Assembly: GCA_028023455.1 (NCBI GenBank)
Contig: JAQFVV010000258.1
Location: 60,001 to 124,000 of the forward strand
Reading direction: 5' to 3'
Source: Epiperipatus broadwayi
Taxonomy: Eukaryota; Onychophora; Udeonychophora; Euonychophora; Peripatidae
DNA: 64,000 nucleotides
Both the position numbers and the translations under genes were made by a program. The notes under the pieces were generated by a model. That model made no database searches. It saw nothing but the letters and a program-made list of their open reading frames with translations, and was not told where the DNA came from. Below, piece by piece: positions 26,116-37,057 of the stretch (positions are counted from its first letter, which is position 1; each line of letters begins with the position of its first letter).

Positions 26116-26179
<64 letters not shown>
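26114..26179. repeat. (TAA)n microsatellite
   Basis: Uninterrupted TAA/AAT array of about 22 units, immediately left of a hammerhead-repeat terminal fragment. Confidence 0.98.
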
Positions 26180-26257
26180 TCACATGATCACATTTCCATT
26201 GATTACTCTGTTTAGCACAGGTGGTAATACTGTATGGAGAGTTTTGCTCTGTTTATC
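26180..26257 (+). repeat. Hammerhead repeat family 1, 3' terminal fragment
   Basis: CCATTGATTACTCTG and TACTGTATGGAGAGTTTTGC match the 3' terminal part of family 1 copies at 28.4, 53.5 and 53.9 kb. It is wedged between two (TAA)n arrays. In full copies the same terminus is followed by TTTTAATAACAG, a possible seed for the TAA expansion. Confidence 0.65.
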
Positions 26258-26437
<180 letters not shown>

Positions 26438-28029
26438 CAATATTAAGCAAGAGAGAGTTCTTTCTTGAAATATCAGTTGAATTATTAGGTGTCTCTAAAA
26501 TGACAATGGACAAAAGAGATTGTGCAGGCCTTCATAACCAATGCAAGAAAAATGAACATAAACTTGACTAAAGATAATATGATTTCAAGAATATTCTTTT
26601 TCCATTTATAATACATAAGCAATTTTCAAAAAATACTTCAAAAGCATTTATTATAATTTTTTTCAAATAACAGTCAATTTCTTGAAATAACAACATAAAC
26701 AATCCAAATAATACCTTTTTAATTATGTCAAAGTGTTTTTTTTTCTTATTGAAAGAAATAATTTTATATATGACTTCAAATAATACATTCATAATAACAG
26801 ACAATTCTTTATTATAAAGAGTTTAAAGTTCTTCACACAAAGTGAATTAATTAGAAATAATATTATTTTATATAAGGTGAGTATTTTTAAGAATAACTTA
26901 AAGTTAACAAATAATTTTAAAAATATTATTGTTGCAGAAAATTTAGAATATATTATAGCAAACTTGAATAAACTTTAAAACAAGTCTTGAAATCAACAAA
27001 TGTTTTTATGTAAACAAAGCAATGATAGCACTTTTTTTATATTCATATTTCAGAACAATGGCTTTCAAAGCTCCTTAAAGTGTAAAATTTAAACAGCATA
27101 AATTTAAACATTATAATAACTAGTTAATTTTACCATTAATGTTGACTGGGATGTAAATTCCTTGTACTTGAAGTTCTAATTTAGAAGTTCTGTCTTGATA
27201 AATTAGCTTTTAGCCAACCATAACTTTTAAAACTAATAAAATTAAATTGTCTAATAAAATTAAATTTATTAAATTAAATAACTGCAACTTAAAACATTAT
27301 TGCACCAAATTATTGCCATATATTTTTATTCCCAAGTGTGTATGCAGGTAGCAATTTCTCTTATTACCTAAGTCCTGTAATTCCTTTATGATTTCTAATA
27401 GTGACATTTTAATTTCCAACCACTTTATATCATTGATTTGAATCCAATGTCTTACAAACTCTAAGGAGATATTTTAAAAATAATCTCATTATATATATAT
27501 ATTAATCAATTATTTTAAATCTAGACAGATAAATTAATAATTACATTTCCTATTAAAATTCTGTAATTCAATGCTAGTGCTATAAACTTAAACGCATCAA
27601 CACAAAGTTAAGTTAATAATTAAGTTCGTATTTCCTGTTAAAATAAATTATTTATAAAATAAAATATTATAGTGAAATAAAATACATTATAAAGTTAAAA
27701 CTATATTATTCCAAATAAAAATACTATCTTATATAATATTTATTTAACATATTTTAATTTAATTAAGTCCTCAGAACACTTAATATTATCTTTATTTTTT
27801 AAAAAGAAAAGATATTTAAGAAACATTTAAACAACAGTGTTAAAGAAATTCATTACTTTGCATACATTCATCCAGATATTCATGTATTTATTATGTTTAA
27901 TTCCTAATTTCAAAATTATTAGTACTATTATGACTTCTTTTAACTAACTACATCTAAAATGTTTAATTGTAATATTTTATATTACAATTATAGTATATTA
28001 AAGCATTTTAATATTTAAATTGAATTAAA
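26438..28029. other. AT-rich intergenic, nothing recognised
   Basis: A+T-rich, with a short (TA)n at about 27490-27500. The minus-strand frame at 26568-26804 has no recognisable motif. Confidence 0.55.
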
Positions 28030-28505
28030 CCACTAAACATTACATGATCACTGTTTCCTATGCTTGCTCATAACTGATATTAAACAGGTAAAACTTTCCA
28101 TACAATAGTGCCATACAGTAGTGGGGTCATGTTTATTAAATAACCAAAGACACCAAAATATATGGGTACTGAACTGAATTCAGACTTATATGACTATATA
28201 AGCTAATGAGCTTGGATTGAAAATATTAATGTGTTTTCAATTTTATTCTCTTAGTTTTGTAGTTAAGTAGAGATAAAATGTAACTGCTGGAGGGTTGCAT
28301 TAAATCCTAAGATCTAGGTGCAGTACTCTCAGATCTAAAGCTCCTCACTGATGAAGGCCACAAGCCAGAAACTAGTCTGGGAATATTGGATGAGTAGGCA
28401 CTAGATGGGGATTTAATGCACAAGCCTTCTGGCAGTCATTGATTGCTCTGGCTTGCACTGAGTGGCACTACTGTATGGAGTTTTGCCTGTTTAAATTGAA
28501 CATTA
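28030..28505 (+). mobile_element. Hammerhead repeat family 1 copy with inverted fragment
   Basis: Positions 28030-28120 are a minus-strand terminal fragment (ACATTACATGATCACTGTTT, ACTTTCCATACAATAGTGCC). From about 28126 a long plus-strand copy runs through GGGTACTGAACTGAATTCAG, GAGGGTTGCATTAAATCCTA, the ribozyme (28333-28391), GCACAAGCCTTCTGGC and the terminal GGCACTACTGTATGGAG block. There is no open reading frame, so the element is non-coding. It is the most complete family 1 copy outside the 53-54 kb cluster. Confidence 0.75.
28333..28391 (+). ncRNA. Hammerhead ribozyme, type I (family 1)
   Basis: Box CUGAUGA (28348-28354), stem II GGC/GCC with loop CACAA inside 28355-28367, GAAA (28368-28371), self-complementary stem III CUAG (28372-28375), and UC (28376-28377) as predicted cleavage site. 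Stem I pairs UCCUCA (28342-28347) with UGGGAA (28378-28383; one mismatch and one wobble) and AUCUAA (28333-28338) with UUGGAU (28386-28391). Departure: the bases closing stem II next to the core are A and A instead of the usual G-C pair. Confidence 0.65.
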
Positions 28506-28639
28506 ATAAATGCAAATATAGTGGCTTGAATTTGGTTTCAAATTTAAGACAAATACTAAATCTTTCAAATACTTTAATAGCTAAATTGTGATATAAATTA
28601 ACTTATTATCATTCCTTTTGCAATTCATTGTTTTCTTTG

Positions 28640-29230
28640 TTCTCACATTCAACTTAGAATTTAAGATTAAACCATTATTACTTATCAAAAAATAACAAAT
28701 TTGAGTTCATTTGATAGATATTTTTGTTTACTACTGAAATAAATTTTAAATGTTCACATTTTCTTTCTATAAATATTAAAAAAAATGAGATTGTAATCAA
28801 AACTAAAAGATTATACATCATCATTTCTCAAAAAATTATTTTCATTTTACAAAATCAATGAAATTTTCATTATTTGTCATTTTTAAAAAAAATCTGAATG
28901 AATATTTATTTCTCTTATATCTAACAAAATATGCTTTAAAAGTTTAAAAATTTTCAATATTTATTGCAAAATTACAATAATTTTATACTTGTTATTGTAA
29001 TTAGATTGCTTAAGCAGAAAACTAAGCTTCTAAATAGCTTTAAGGCAGATTTGTATTGCCCACTAATATAATACTCTATTTTTGAAAATAAAGTATTTCC
29101 ATTCAAAATAAATGATTAATAATTTATACTATTGATTTCTAATAAATATTGTATAAATTATTGTATAAAAAATATCTAGAATTGTAATAAATTCACAAAT
29201 AAAAATGTTTTTTGATTATTCAAACCATTT
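28640..29230 (+). repeat. Old dispersed repeat, copy B
   Basis: Colinear with 2690-3320. Shared blocks include TTAAACCATTATTACTTATC, TATGCTTTAAAAGTTTAA and TTAATAATTTATACTATTGA / TTTCTAATAA. The copies are strongly diverged. No coding capacity or recognised class. Confidence 0.5.
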
Positions 29231-29577
29231 TCTTTAAACAATGTCATAAAAATTATGACATCAAAAACCTGTCACAATACAATAGAAGCACTTCTCAGGG
29301 TGGAGTTAAATTCTACTGATTTGAGGAATTTTTTGATTTTCTTGCCATCTATGGAATTTTTTTTAAACTACAATTTTATTATAATGTATATAGGAAAATA
29401 CACATATTACAGTATAAAGCTTGCAAAAATTTTCACCAGGGGACAATTAATGAAAAAAACAAAGTAATTCATATGAAACTAAGATGGTTAACATTACAAT
29501 AGCTCATGCTTTAAATTAACAAGTACTTAAAATTTAAGTATTTGAACATTATAAATAGCTATTTATAAAACAAAAAT
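29231..29577. other. AT-rich intergenic
   Basis: A short plus-strand frame (29255-29467, 70 codons) has no recognised motif. Positions 29570-29577 (ACAAAAAT) are the left target duplication of the next element. Confidence 0.5.
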
Positions 29578-29586
29578 GGTACTTGT

Positions 29587-29784
29587 GTATAATTCAACCG
29601 ATGACGTATTACCCTGAAGGCATATCACTCTAATCTTGCGATTTTTAAGATAACGTCTCCAAGTGATCTGCGGACACATGTAATCGCTAAAATGTGTCCG
29701 CAGATCACGTGAACATGGTACGTTAAAAATCGCAAGATTAGAGTGATATGCCTTCAGGGTAATTCGTCATCGGTTGAATTATCC
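29587..29784. repeat. Foldback at left end of composite element
   Basis: Arms of about 60-85 bases start ATAATTCAACCGATGACG and continue through CTGAAGGCATATCACTCTAA and CTTGCGATTTTTAA. The right arm repeats this in reverse, with GTGATCTGCGGACACAT near the centre in both. The outermost 18 bases are also part of the element's terminal repeat, so that terminus occurs three times in the element (29588, 29765 and 31150). Confidence 0.85.
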
Positions 29785-29879
29785 AGGTCACATGCTAAAA
29801 AATATTCAAAAATGAAAAATATCTGATACAGGTCAGGCAAATACTAAAAAAAAAAAATGTACATGCATGCGTCAAAATA

Positions 29880-29975
29880 TTATTCTCAATTTTAAAATAC
29901 AGCAGCGCATAGCGCTGAAATTGGCGGGGGGGCCTCCGGATGTTTTTGTCAGGCCGCAGGCCCAGCATACACGTA
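29880..29975. other. GC-rich hairpin patch
   Basis: An island of G and C in the A+T-rich element. It holds CAGCGCATAGCGCTG (a perfect 6-bp stem with a three-base loop, about 29902-29916), then GGCGGGGGGGCCTCCGG and AGGCCGCAGGCC, which can pair through GGCCT/AGGCC. Its composition differs sharply from the flanks. Function unknown. Confidence 0.6.
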
Positions 29976-30039
29976 TATCAGACATTGTATTACTCTCATA
30001 GCTGTATGATATAATTCAGAAATTAAAAATAAAATTAAA

Positions 30040-30955
30040 ACGTAATTCAATGTAAGTTTGAGAATTGTAGAAATATTAACAAATATTTTTTGTAAATAAG
30101 TTTGAGAATTGTAGAAATATTAACAAAAACTTTTTGTAAATTTTAAAAACACCTAAATAAAAAAGACGCGATCTAATGCAAATCTGGTATTAATGGCGCT
30201 GCACTTTTACATGCATTTGGTAATTTTAAAAACGTACTGCATATTGCAAAATTGATTTAAAAAATTATTTCAAATTATTTACACATTAAAAACGTAATGT
30301 AGAAATATTAACAAAAAGTACTTTACCCGAATTAATGCGAATCTGTCATTAATGGCATCCTTGTTATCACATGCATTTCGTAATATATATTCCAAATTTG
30401 TTTTTAAAAATTATTGAAAATTATTTACACATTAAACATAATTCAGTGTAAGTTTGAGAATTGTAGAAATATTAACAAATATTTTTTGTAAATAAGTTTG
30501 AGAATTGTAGAAATATTAACAAAAACTTTTTGTAAATTTTAAAAACACCTAAATAAAAAAGACGCGATCTAATGCAAATCTGGTATTAATGGCATCCAGA
30601 AAACGCCGCACTTTTATATGCATTTGGTAATTTTTAAAACGTACTGCATATTGCACAAAATTGATTTAAAAAATTATTTCAAATTATTTACACATTAAAA
30701 ACGTAATGTAGAAATATTAACAAAAAGTTTTTGTAAATTTGAAATAAATAAAACACTTTACCCAAATTAATGCGAATCTGGCATTAATGGCGTCCTTGTT
30801 ATCACATGCATTATTTGGTAATGTATATTCCAAATTTGTTTTAAAAAATTATTGAAAATTATTTACACATTAAACGTAAGTTTCAGAATTGTAAAAATAT
30901 TAACTAAAAATTTTTGTAAATTTAAAATAAACAGATAAATAAAACACTTTACCCG
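30040..30955 (+). repeat. Higher-order tandem repeat inside composite element
   Basis: AAGTTTGAGAATTGTAGAAA occurs at 30054, 30098, 30450 and 30494, giving a 396-bp period; a variant starts at 30878. Each long unit contains two related half units marked by GCAAATCTGGTATTAATGGC and GCGAATCTGTCATTAATGGC, so about 400 bp is a dimer of about 200-bp monomers. Roughly 2.3 long units are present. The AAGTTTGAGAATTG block is itself doubled in each unit. Confidence 0.85.
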
Positions 30956-30957
30956 AA

Positions 30958-31182
30958 TTAACAGCTCAAAAAAATAACTGTGATGCCGTGGATAGCAAAA
31001 TCGCAATAGACAGAAAAATCAAAAAATTTCCCAAACCTCTCTACGAATTTTAAATCTCGCGGGTGAAAAAAAAAAAATTGACTCTCTGATGGATTAATCA
31101 TGCCAGTCACTACGTCGATGTCTACCGGAAGGGAATTCGGTAAGTCAAAAACGTCATCGGTTGAATTATACACAAGTACCAC
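30958..31182 (-). CDS. Small frame starting in terminal repeat (doubtful)
   Basis: A 74-codon frame starts with ATG inside the terminal inverted repeat and reads MVLVYNSTDDVFDLPNSLPV at its N-terminus. Composition is balanced (Asp, Pro, Val, Phe), unlike chance frames in this window, and the DNA is GC-richer than its surroundings. I recognise no domain. It may be a relic of the N-terminus of the parental protein or simply non-coding. Confidence 0.2.
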   Translation of the reverse strand: MVLVYNSTDDVFDLPNSLPVDIDVVTGMINPSESQFFFFHPRDLKFVERFGKFFDFSVYCDFAIHGITVIFLSC

Positions 31183-31189
31183 AAAAATA

Positions 31190-31974
31190 TTATAACCATA
31201 GGTTGTAAACTTATTTCACAGTTATAAACGATTACAAAAATATTTATATAATGACTTTTCATATACATAACCTAGCATTATTTGGCAATAACAAAATTTA
31301 TCCATTATAAAACTAAATTATTTAAAAGAAATATTTAAGGCTAAAATATACCTTGACGTTTAGCTTCAAGCAAAAACTAAAGGTCACTATATATATATAT
31401 ATCATTGACATAGCATGCAAATGATTACTTAATATCTTTTATTCTGCACGCAATTGAAATTATTTTGAACCTCACACAATTCCAACCCCAACCTCGATGG
31501 TTGCATAATATAATATGTATATAAAAAAGAGATGAGTGGAGGAAGAGGTAGACTGCATGAATCAATTTTTTATGCTAAATTTTGGAATATTCTTAGAAAA
31601 ATGTGTTACCAAAATACTACAATATTTTTATGAAGAATTTCTATATAAACTAGAAGCTAAATTTAAAAAAAATATAGAGAAACAGATTGTTTTAATATTC
31701 AATTTGAATATTCAATATGAAATGCGAGAAAACAGATTAGATAAAAACAAATATAAATTCAAAATGGAAAGAAAAACATCATCAATTCATCAATACGATA
31801 TTATTAAATTTATTGCTAAAAATAGAAAAAAAAATCCTCAAGATTTATTTCTTTAAAATATTTAAAAAATAGAAAAGTTGGATTACAGTAAAATTTTGAT
31901 CCTTATTTACAAGAAATTAGAGTGTGTGGGGGGGGGGGTAAAAATGATCATGCTAAGAATTCACTAACAATTAC
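31190..31974. other. AT-rich intergenic with an unrecognised frame
   Basis: The longest frame is 106 codons (31536-31856, plus), rich in Lys, Glu, Asn and Phe (MEEEVDCMNQFFMLNFGIFL...). It shows no motif and its codons simply follow the A+T bias, so I do not call a gene. A G run lies at about 31928-31939. Confidence 0.45.
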
Positions 31975-32010
31975 AGATAAAAATAATTAACTTCTCTTAG
32001 AGACATCATT

Positions 32011-32190
32011 TACACCAGATATGTCAATGACATTTTCATCTGCTCTCTCTATTTGATTATTGAAATGTATAAAAATGTCAAACAGTTCCCTGAAATCAAG
32101 TGGACACATGAGGATGAAGATCACCAACAGAGCTTTAAATACCTTTACTTGAAATTAATCAGCCAATCTCACTGCATTTACTATTGAATG
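32011..32190 (+). pseudogene. PLE RT catalytic segment (YVND)
   Basis: One open stretch from the tyrosine at 32011 to a stop near 32188 contains RYVNDIF in place of RYVDDIF and ends in SQSHCIYY. The Asp-to-Asn change would abolish catalysis if it reflects the protein. Neighbouring homology (VVKPVNVRG) continues after the stop. Confidence 0.75.
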
Positions 32191-32595
32191 GTGGTTAAGC
32201 CTGTCAATGTTAGAGGCTAATTACATCCACAATCAAAAATTCCATTCTAATACAAGATGGCCAGCTTCAAAGCTTTCTTTGTCATTTAAAAACTTTAAAC
32301 TATGAAAATTTATAGAGATGCCATGGACAACTTAAAAGCTTACAAGAGTGATCTAATTCAGGCAGGTTATTTGGCTCCTATGCTCAACAACCAAATTAGG
32401 GCATTCTACAATAGACAAAAACGTTAGACTACCCAATCCAAAACACTGGATCAATGTGCTATTTATTAGCAACATCCACTTGAAATGAAAGTCCATTCTT
32501 TTTAAAGACTTCAATGTTGGCTTCAGATGCTCTCACCCCTCAACACCATCAATAATTTGAAGAATAAAGTTTGCAGTGATGACAAAACACAATTA

Positions 32596-32700
32596 GTATA
32601 TGTTATAGACTGCCTATCCTGCAACAGCAAATACTATGGTGAGACTTGAGCCAACTTAAAATCAAGAATTTCTCAAAATGCCTATTTATGTAATAGAGCA
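32596..32700 (+). pseudogene. PLE GIY-YIG segment
   Basis: The frame from 32596 reads VYVIDCLSCNSKYYGET, then a stop, then ANLKSRISQNAYLC. This is the GIY-YIG core: two Cys spaced C-x-x-C, Y-Y-G in place of Y-I-G, and an Arg at the R-I-S/K-E-H position. It follows the RT block as in Penelope elements. Confidence 0.7.
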
Positions 32701-32890
32701 AAACTGAATCCATCATACATTTTGTTTTAGAGAGAATTGTCAGGCATCCTTTTAAACCCGCATCTGCCAGGATTATACTTTAAGATTAACCACAAAAAAA
32801 TAAGATTAAAGATACTTGGCATATAATTAATTCTATACACATAATAAATATCCAAGCGAATAATGTTCTCCTTGATAGACACTGATTGTT

Positions 32891-34769
32891 TAATCTCACA
32901 ATGTAAGTAGTGCTTCGTAATTACCTATTATACATACAATCATGCAAATCTTTCAAACATTTCCAAATTTAATCTTTTATAATTGGAATTATTATCACAC
33001 TCTGCAATTATCTACCAGTTATGTTTTGAAACAGACACTTTGTGTTGACAGTTAATTCAGCAGATTAATAAATGAATTTATTTTAACCTCACTTCGGTTG
33101 TACATATTACTTATTCCACTAATATGCATATAAATGCAGCTCAAATTTTATAATTCAAAACATTCATATTCGTTTTATTCGTTAAATATGTATATATAAT
33201 TTTAATGTTATAGCAATTACATATTATTTAAAAAACCACAAATAATATAGTAGTGAAATATAGGTAGAATTTTTATAGTTACATTCCAAGACAATCTTAA
33301 TTTTATTTTCACAAATATCAAAGCATGTAAAAAACCTTCAAAATCACGATTCAAAATATTTTAAATTTTAAAAAAAAATTTCAGATACTATTTACTGAAA
33401 AATATATTTGACATTTGCTTTGTACAACCTTGAGTGCAAAGTAATATTCTTTCTAAAATTAAAAAAAAAAACTCACTTCCATGATTACATATTTTATGTC
33501 TATAGTTATTTTTTTTAACGATTTTTTCAAAATTATCAGTAAAATTTAATATAAGTTCACCATCTTCTTTTATTTAATAAAATAAATTTTGCTTTATAAC
33601 AAGAATATATATAAAATAAAGAAAGTAAAGAAAGACATGCACCCATTATGTGCAAAAGTGTTTACAAAAAATTAAAAATTAAAAGTAAGCATTTGTAACT
33701 AATTTTGATAAAACCTTATTTCCTTCAATAGTATTTGAGAATTTTCACTTAATTCAAAAAGTAAAAAAGGAAAAGGTTATGATTGCCATTTGATTTAAAT
33801 ATATATATGAAAATCCAGGAAAAAGTTATATTTATCTGGAACAATTCCAAGAATAAAATAAAGTGGGAAAACAAAATATGTCAAAACAATGAAATGTGCT
33901 TTCACTGTTTAATTAAATTTAAAGAAAATAATGATGACAGGTCATTAAAAATTAATAATGAAAATATAGAAATGACTAGCAGTTTATAATTTGCTGACTT
34001 ATTCATTAACAACAAAATATATAATAGTCAAGAGATTCATTAGTATCTCGCATATGTTCATGCATTCGATATTTTAGAGAAATATTATCCTTTTTATGGA
34101 TATTTGCATTACAATCTTGATATTTTATTTACATATGTTTGTAGGTGATTTGAAGTAGAGAAAAGAGTTTACAGCCTCTCATGTTATGTTAAATCACTAC
34201 AGCAAATGTTTTAAGAGTAATGAGGTAGAGAAATCAATCCTGAAGTATAGAAGGTTCATGCTACAAGATAAAAAAGCATTAGTATCTTCAAAATAAGTAA
34301 AAATGACTTTCTCTAGGCAATATTATCTTTATGTTTATTACAGATGAATAAGAATGATTATTGCAAGAGAAGTATAATCAGCTCATCATAATTACATCAC
34401 TGAAATTAAATTTTGAGAAATCACATTATCTATATAAATGATAATAGGTACTTCTAGGAATACAAACTGACAAATATTGCACTGGAGAAATAAAATGTGT
34501 TTGTGAGAAATTTGGAACACTGATTCTTTAGTTTACGGTTAGTCATCTAATATATAATAACTGGCTAAAATAAGGCATAATGATTAGATCAATTTCATCA
34601 TCATTGTTGCTATATTCATTATACAACTTTTTCTGCTTTAAATATTATTTGGTATTATTGTGTGTAAGCATAAAAATAGAACACAAACATAAACATAAAT
34701 TAAAACCCAATTTTCATTCATGATTTTGTTACTAAATTTATTGCTAGGCATCTATTATAAGTTTGAGTA
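32891..34769. other. AT-rich intergenic, nothing recognised
   Basis: A+T-rich sequence. The plus-strand frame at 33783-33989 (68 codons) contains two Cys and a His (MCFHCLIKF) but no repeated zinc-finger pattern. No element ends found. Confidence 0.5.
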
Positions 34770-34860
34770 GTCAATGAATACCTGATACTATTGTGATATT
34801 CAAATCCTCAGACTAGTTTCATGGCCTAGGACCTTGATCAGAGAAGAATTTTCTCTACAT
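34770..34860 (-). mobile_element. Hammerhead repeat family 1, short copy
   Basis: On the minus strand the ribozyme core is readable: box CUGAUCA (34841-34835, one change from CUGAUGA), a diverged stem II, GAAA (34820-34817), stem III CUAG (34816-34813), UC, and UGAGGA of stem I (34810-34805). The 5' strand of stem I is decayed. Flanks beyond the ribozyme are barely recognisable. Confidence 0.55.
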
Positions 34861-35455
34861 ACATCTTATCAAGCAGATGCCTTTTATTTCTTTTATACTA
34901 TAAAACTTCTATCCTGAAATTCAAAATATCTTAAGATTTTTAGATTTTGATGCTTGTATAAATAATTGTGTTGTTTTTTAATTATTATTTTAAGTAAAAC
35001 AATTTTAACAAAAAACAAGATATATATACATTTTTACAATAATTATTTACAAATTTTCATACCCATTTATATATATATATTATAACTTTCTTCTTTATTC
35101 TTCTTTCATCAAATAATACTTTTTTCACTTTTTAAATTATTTGCATAATTCATGTAGAGACATATTTGTTTAATTATATAATCTGACACTACAACAGTAA
35201 TTATGTATATATCTGAGTTTAGTTTTATGCTAACTGGAGGTAACTTTCACTCTTTGACTAGAGATATTTTACATTTAAGGCTATTACACACTATAAAAGA
35301 CAAGTAAGATGACTGTTTGACATGATATATATTAAATCCAAATACCTTACAATGGTCATAAGCTAAAAACTGATTGGAAATATAAAATATGAATAAAATA
35401 GCATTATCATCCATCAACTATTAATTATTGAAGTTTACAATAGATGGGTCTAAAG
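34861..35455. other. AT-rich intergenic
   Basis: No feature seen. Positions 35448-35455 (GTCTAAAG) form the left target duplication of the hAT element that follows. Confidence 0.5.
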
Positions 35456-35965
35456 CAGTGTTTCCCAATGTGGGGCCTATGTCCCACACGGGGACAATTT
35501 GATTGTTAAGGGGGGCAATTCAAAAATATACTCATCCAGAATTTAAGTTAACCATATGGTGACTCTCAGTTGCTACTAGAGCTGGGTAAATGTCCAGTAT
35601 AAATAACTTCTATCCATCATGTTCATTGCCATGATTTCATTGTTAGATGCTAAATTGACCTACTGGTTATGCTGGGATCACACTGTAACAGTGTTTCACA
35701 GTAATGTTCAGCATTTACCATTGGTGGTAATTTAAAATAAGCACAAGTTAACTTGTTGTAAAAGTCTCATTGTTTTAATATATATATATATACATTGTAT
35801 AAATATAAGTGATATATAAATGGTATGTAAATTTAATTGGTAATTTTTATTAATTTCAGTTTTAGAAGCATCATTTTCCAGAAAAATTTGTCAAATGAAA
35901 AAGTATGTTTTTTGCTGCAAAGTAAATGGGTCATACATATTTAAATATGCAATTTTAGTCTACAT

Positions 35966-36232
35966 TTGGCTAGTGCCAACTGCGAACATCTCTATAAGTT
36001 ATTTTGTGAAAAACAAAATGAAGATCATGTGAAACTTATACTTTACACTGAAGTAAGATGGCTCTCGAAAGGGAACTGCTTAAAAAAATTTATGGAACTA
36101 TTTAATACTCTTAGTGATTTTTTAAGTGACAAACCTGAAATGAAAAATCTATTAATGATCTATGGTAAGGCATTTGTGAGTTATTTAGCAGATATCTTTA
36201 AAAAACTAAATACATTAAATAAATAATTTCAA
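35966..36232 (+). pseudogene. hAT transposase fragment, central part
   Basis: The 86-residue frame contains EVRWLSKGNCLKKFMELFNT (residues about 29-48), the RWLS-G motif of SCAND3/ZBED5/FAM200-type hAT transposases, followed by a YLADIFKKLNTLN block. A stop after 36226 is followed by homologous sequence (NTLVDAKTKTFGFISFIE-like), so the frame is broken. The N-terminal BED finger and the first catalytic region are absent. Confidence 0.8.
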
Positions 36233-36437
36233 GAAACAAATAAAACTCTTGTTGATGCAAAAACGAAGACATTTGGTTTTATTTCCTTTATTGAATTATG
36301 TCAAACATATATTTATAACAAAAATTTTGAAAAGTCTCATTGGCTCCAAAAATGTGAAGTGACTGATACCACTATACATGTTATTGTCGATCATCTGAAC
36401 ATTTTATGAGCTGATTTAAAAAAAAAGATTTTCAGAT

Positions 36438-36830
36438 TTGAAACAAATTGATTTTCCAATTTGGATGATGCAGCCAATGTTAGTGGATGTGTCTGACATT
36501 TCAAATATGCATTATCAAGAAGAACTCGGAGAAATGCAAAATGATGAGTCATTTAAAACTTTATTTGATATAAAAGGAGTGATGGCATGGCTTTGTGAGG
36601 AAACTGAAATCAAATATCCAAATGCAATCAAATGTGCAAGAGAACTATTGCTGCCACTTCCATCTTCTTGCTTAGCTAAATGTGGATTTAGTTCATAAAT
36701 GATTTGCAGTTAAAAAAAAGAACTAGGCTGGAAATAAAAAAACAGGGAGAATTGAGACTGAAGTTAACTAAATTGGAACCTGACACAAAATCTCTTTGCA
36801 TCAAGCATCAAGTGCAAGGATCTCACTAAA
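36438..36830 (+). pseudogene. hAT transposase C-terminal (dimerisation) fragment
   Basis: The 86-residue frame includes WLCEETEIKYPNAIKCAREL and LLPLPSSCLAKCGFSS, the conserved hAT C-terminal region. The usual downstream residues (KKRTRLEI..GRLRLKLTKLEP-like) continue to about 36830 with stops. It aligns colinearly with the upstream piece. Confidence 0.85.
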
Positions 36831-37057
36831 TTTAAATAATAAATAATTACTAATAATTAAAATAATATAGAAAAATCTTTTATTAAAATTATTTTGCACT
36901 TGAATTTCAGTTCTCCATTATATATTTTGAAAATGTACTCACTGGGTTTGCTCAATAATTTCATAGTTATTTCGTTCTAAAACTTATCATTCAAGTTTTT
37001 TTAGTGAACATTTCAATTTTTGAAAGACTTTGGTGGGGCACAAACACTGGTCTAGAG

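Larger units (their letters stand above)
29578..31180. mobile_element. Composite TIR element with foldback and internal array
   Basis: The termini are perfect 30-bp inverted repeats: the left begins GGTACTTGTGTATAATTCAA and the right end is its reverse complement (about 31151-31180). An 8-bp direct duplication ACAAAAAT flanks it (29570-29577 and 31181-31188), so it inserted as a DNA transposon. Inside, in order, are a foldback (29587-29784), a spacer with GC-rich hairpins, a higher-order tandem array (30040-30955) and a GC-richer right arm with a small frame. No transposase is visible. The class is unknown; 8-bp duplication with GG-initial ends would fit Merlin-, P- or MULE-like mobilisation. 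Confidence 0.75.
31975..32890 (+). mobile_element. Penelope-like element, family B (degenerate)
   Basis: A second PLE lineage, unlike family A. From 32011 it encodes YTRYVNDIFICSLY, the RT catalytic motif with the first Asp of YVDD changed to Asn, followed by KYLYLKL, the usual downstream RT motif. About 570 bases later comes the GIY-YIG endonuclease. Stops and frameshifts separate the blocks and the 5' part of the RT is missing. Ends are approximate. Confidence 0.75.
35456..37049 (+). mobile_element. hAT transposon copy, degenerate (SCAND3/ZBED5-like)
   Basis: The left end CAGTGTTTCCCAATGTGGGG and the right end (reversed CAGTGTTTGTGCCCC) share CAGTGTTT, the typical hAT terminus. Flanks GTCTAAAG (35448-35455) and GTCTAGAG (37050-37057) form an 8-bp duplication with one mismatch, as hAT elements make. 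The 1594-bp element carries only the C-terminal part of a transposase, in two open pieces, so it is an internally deleted, dead copy. Confidence 0.9.

Noticed and set aside
30040-30955. CRISPR-like array
   Set aside because: Repeats of about 200-400 bp without unique spacers in a eukaryotic transposon; this is a tandem array.
31536-31856. 106-codon plus-strand frame
   Set aside because: Longest unassigned frame, but A+T-biased Lys/Asn/Phe composition, no motif, no supporting promoter or relatives; consistent with chance.
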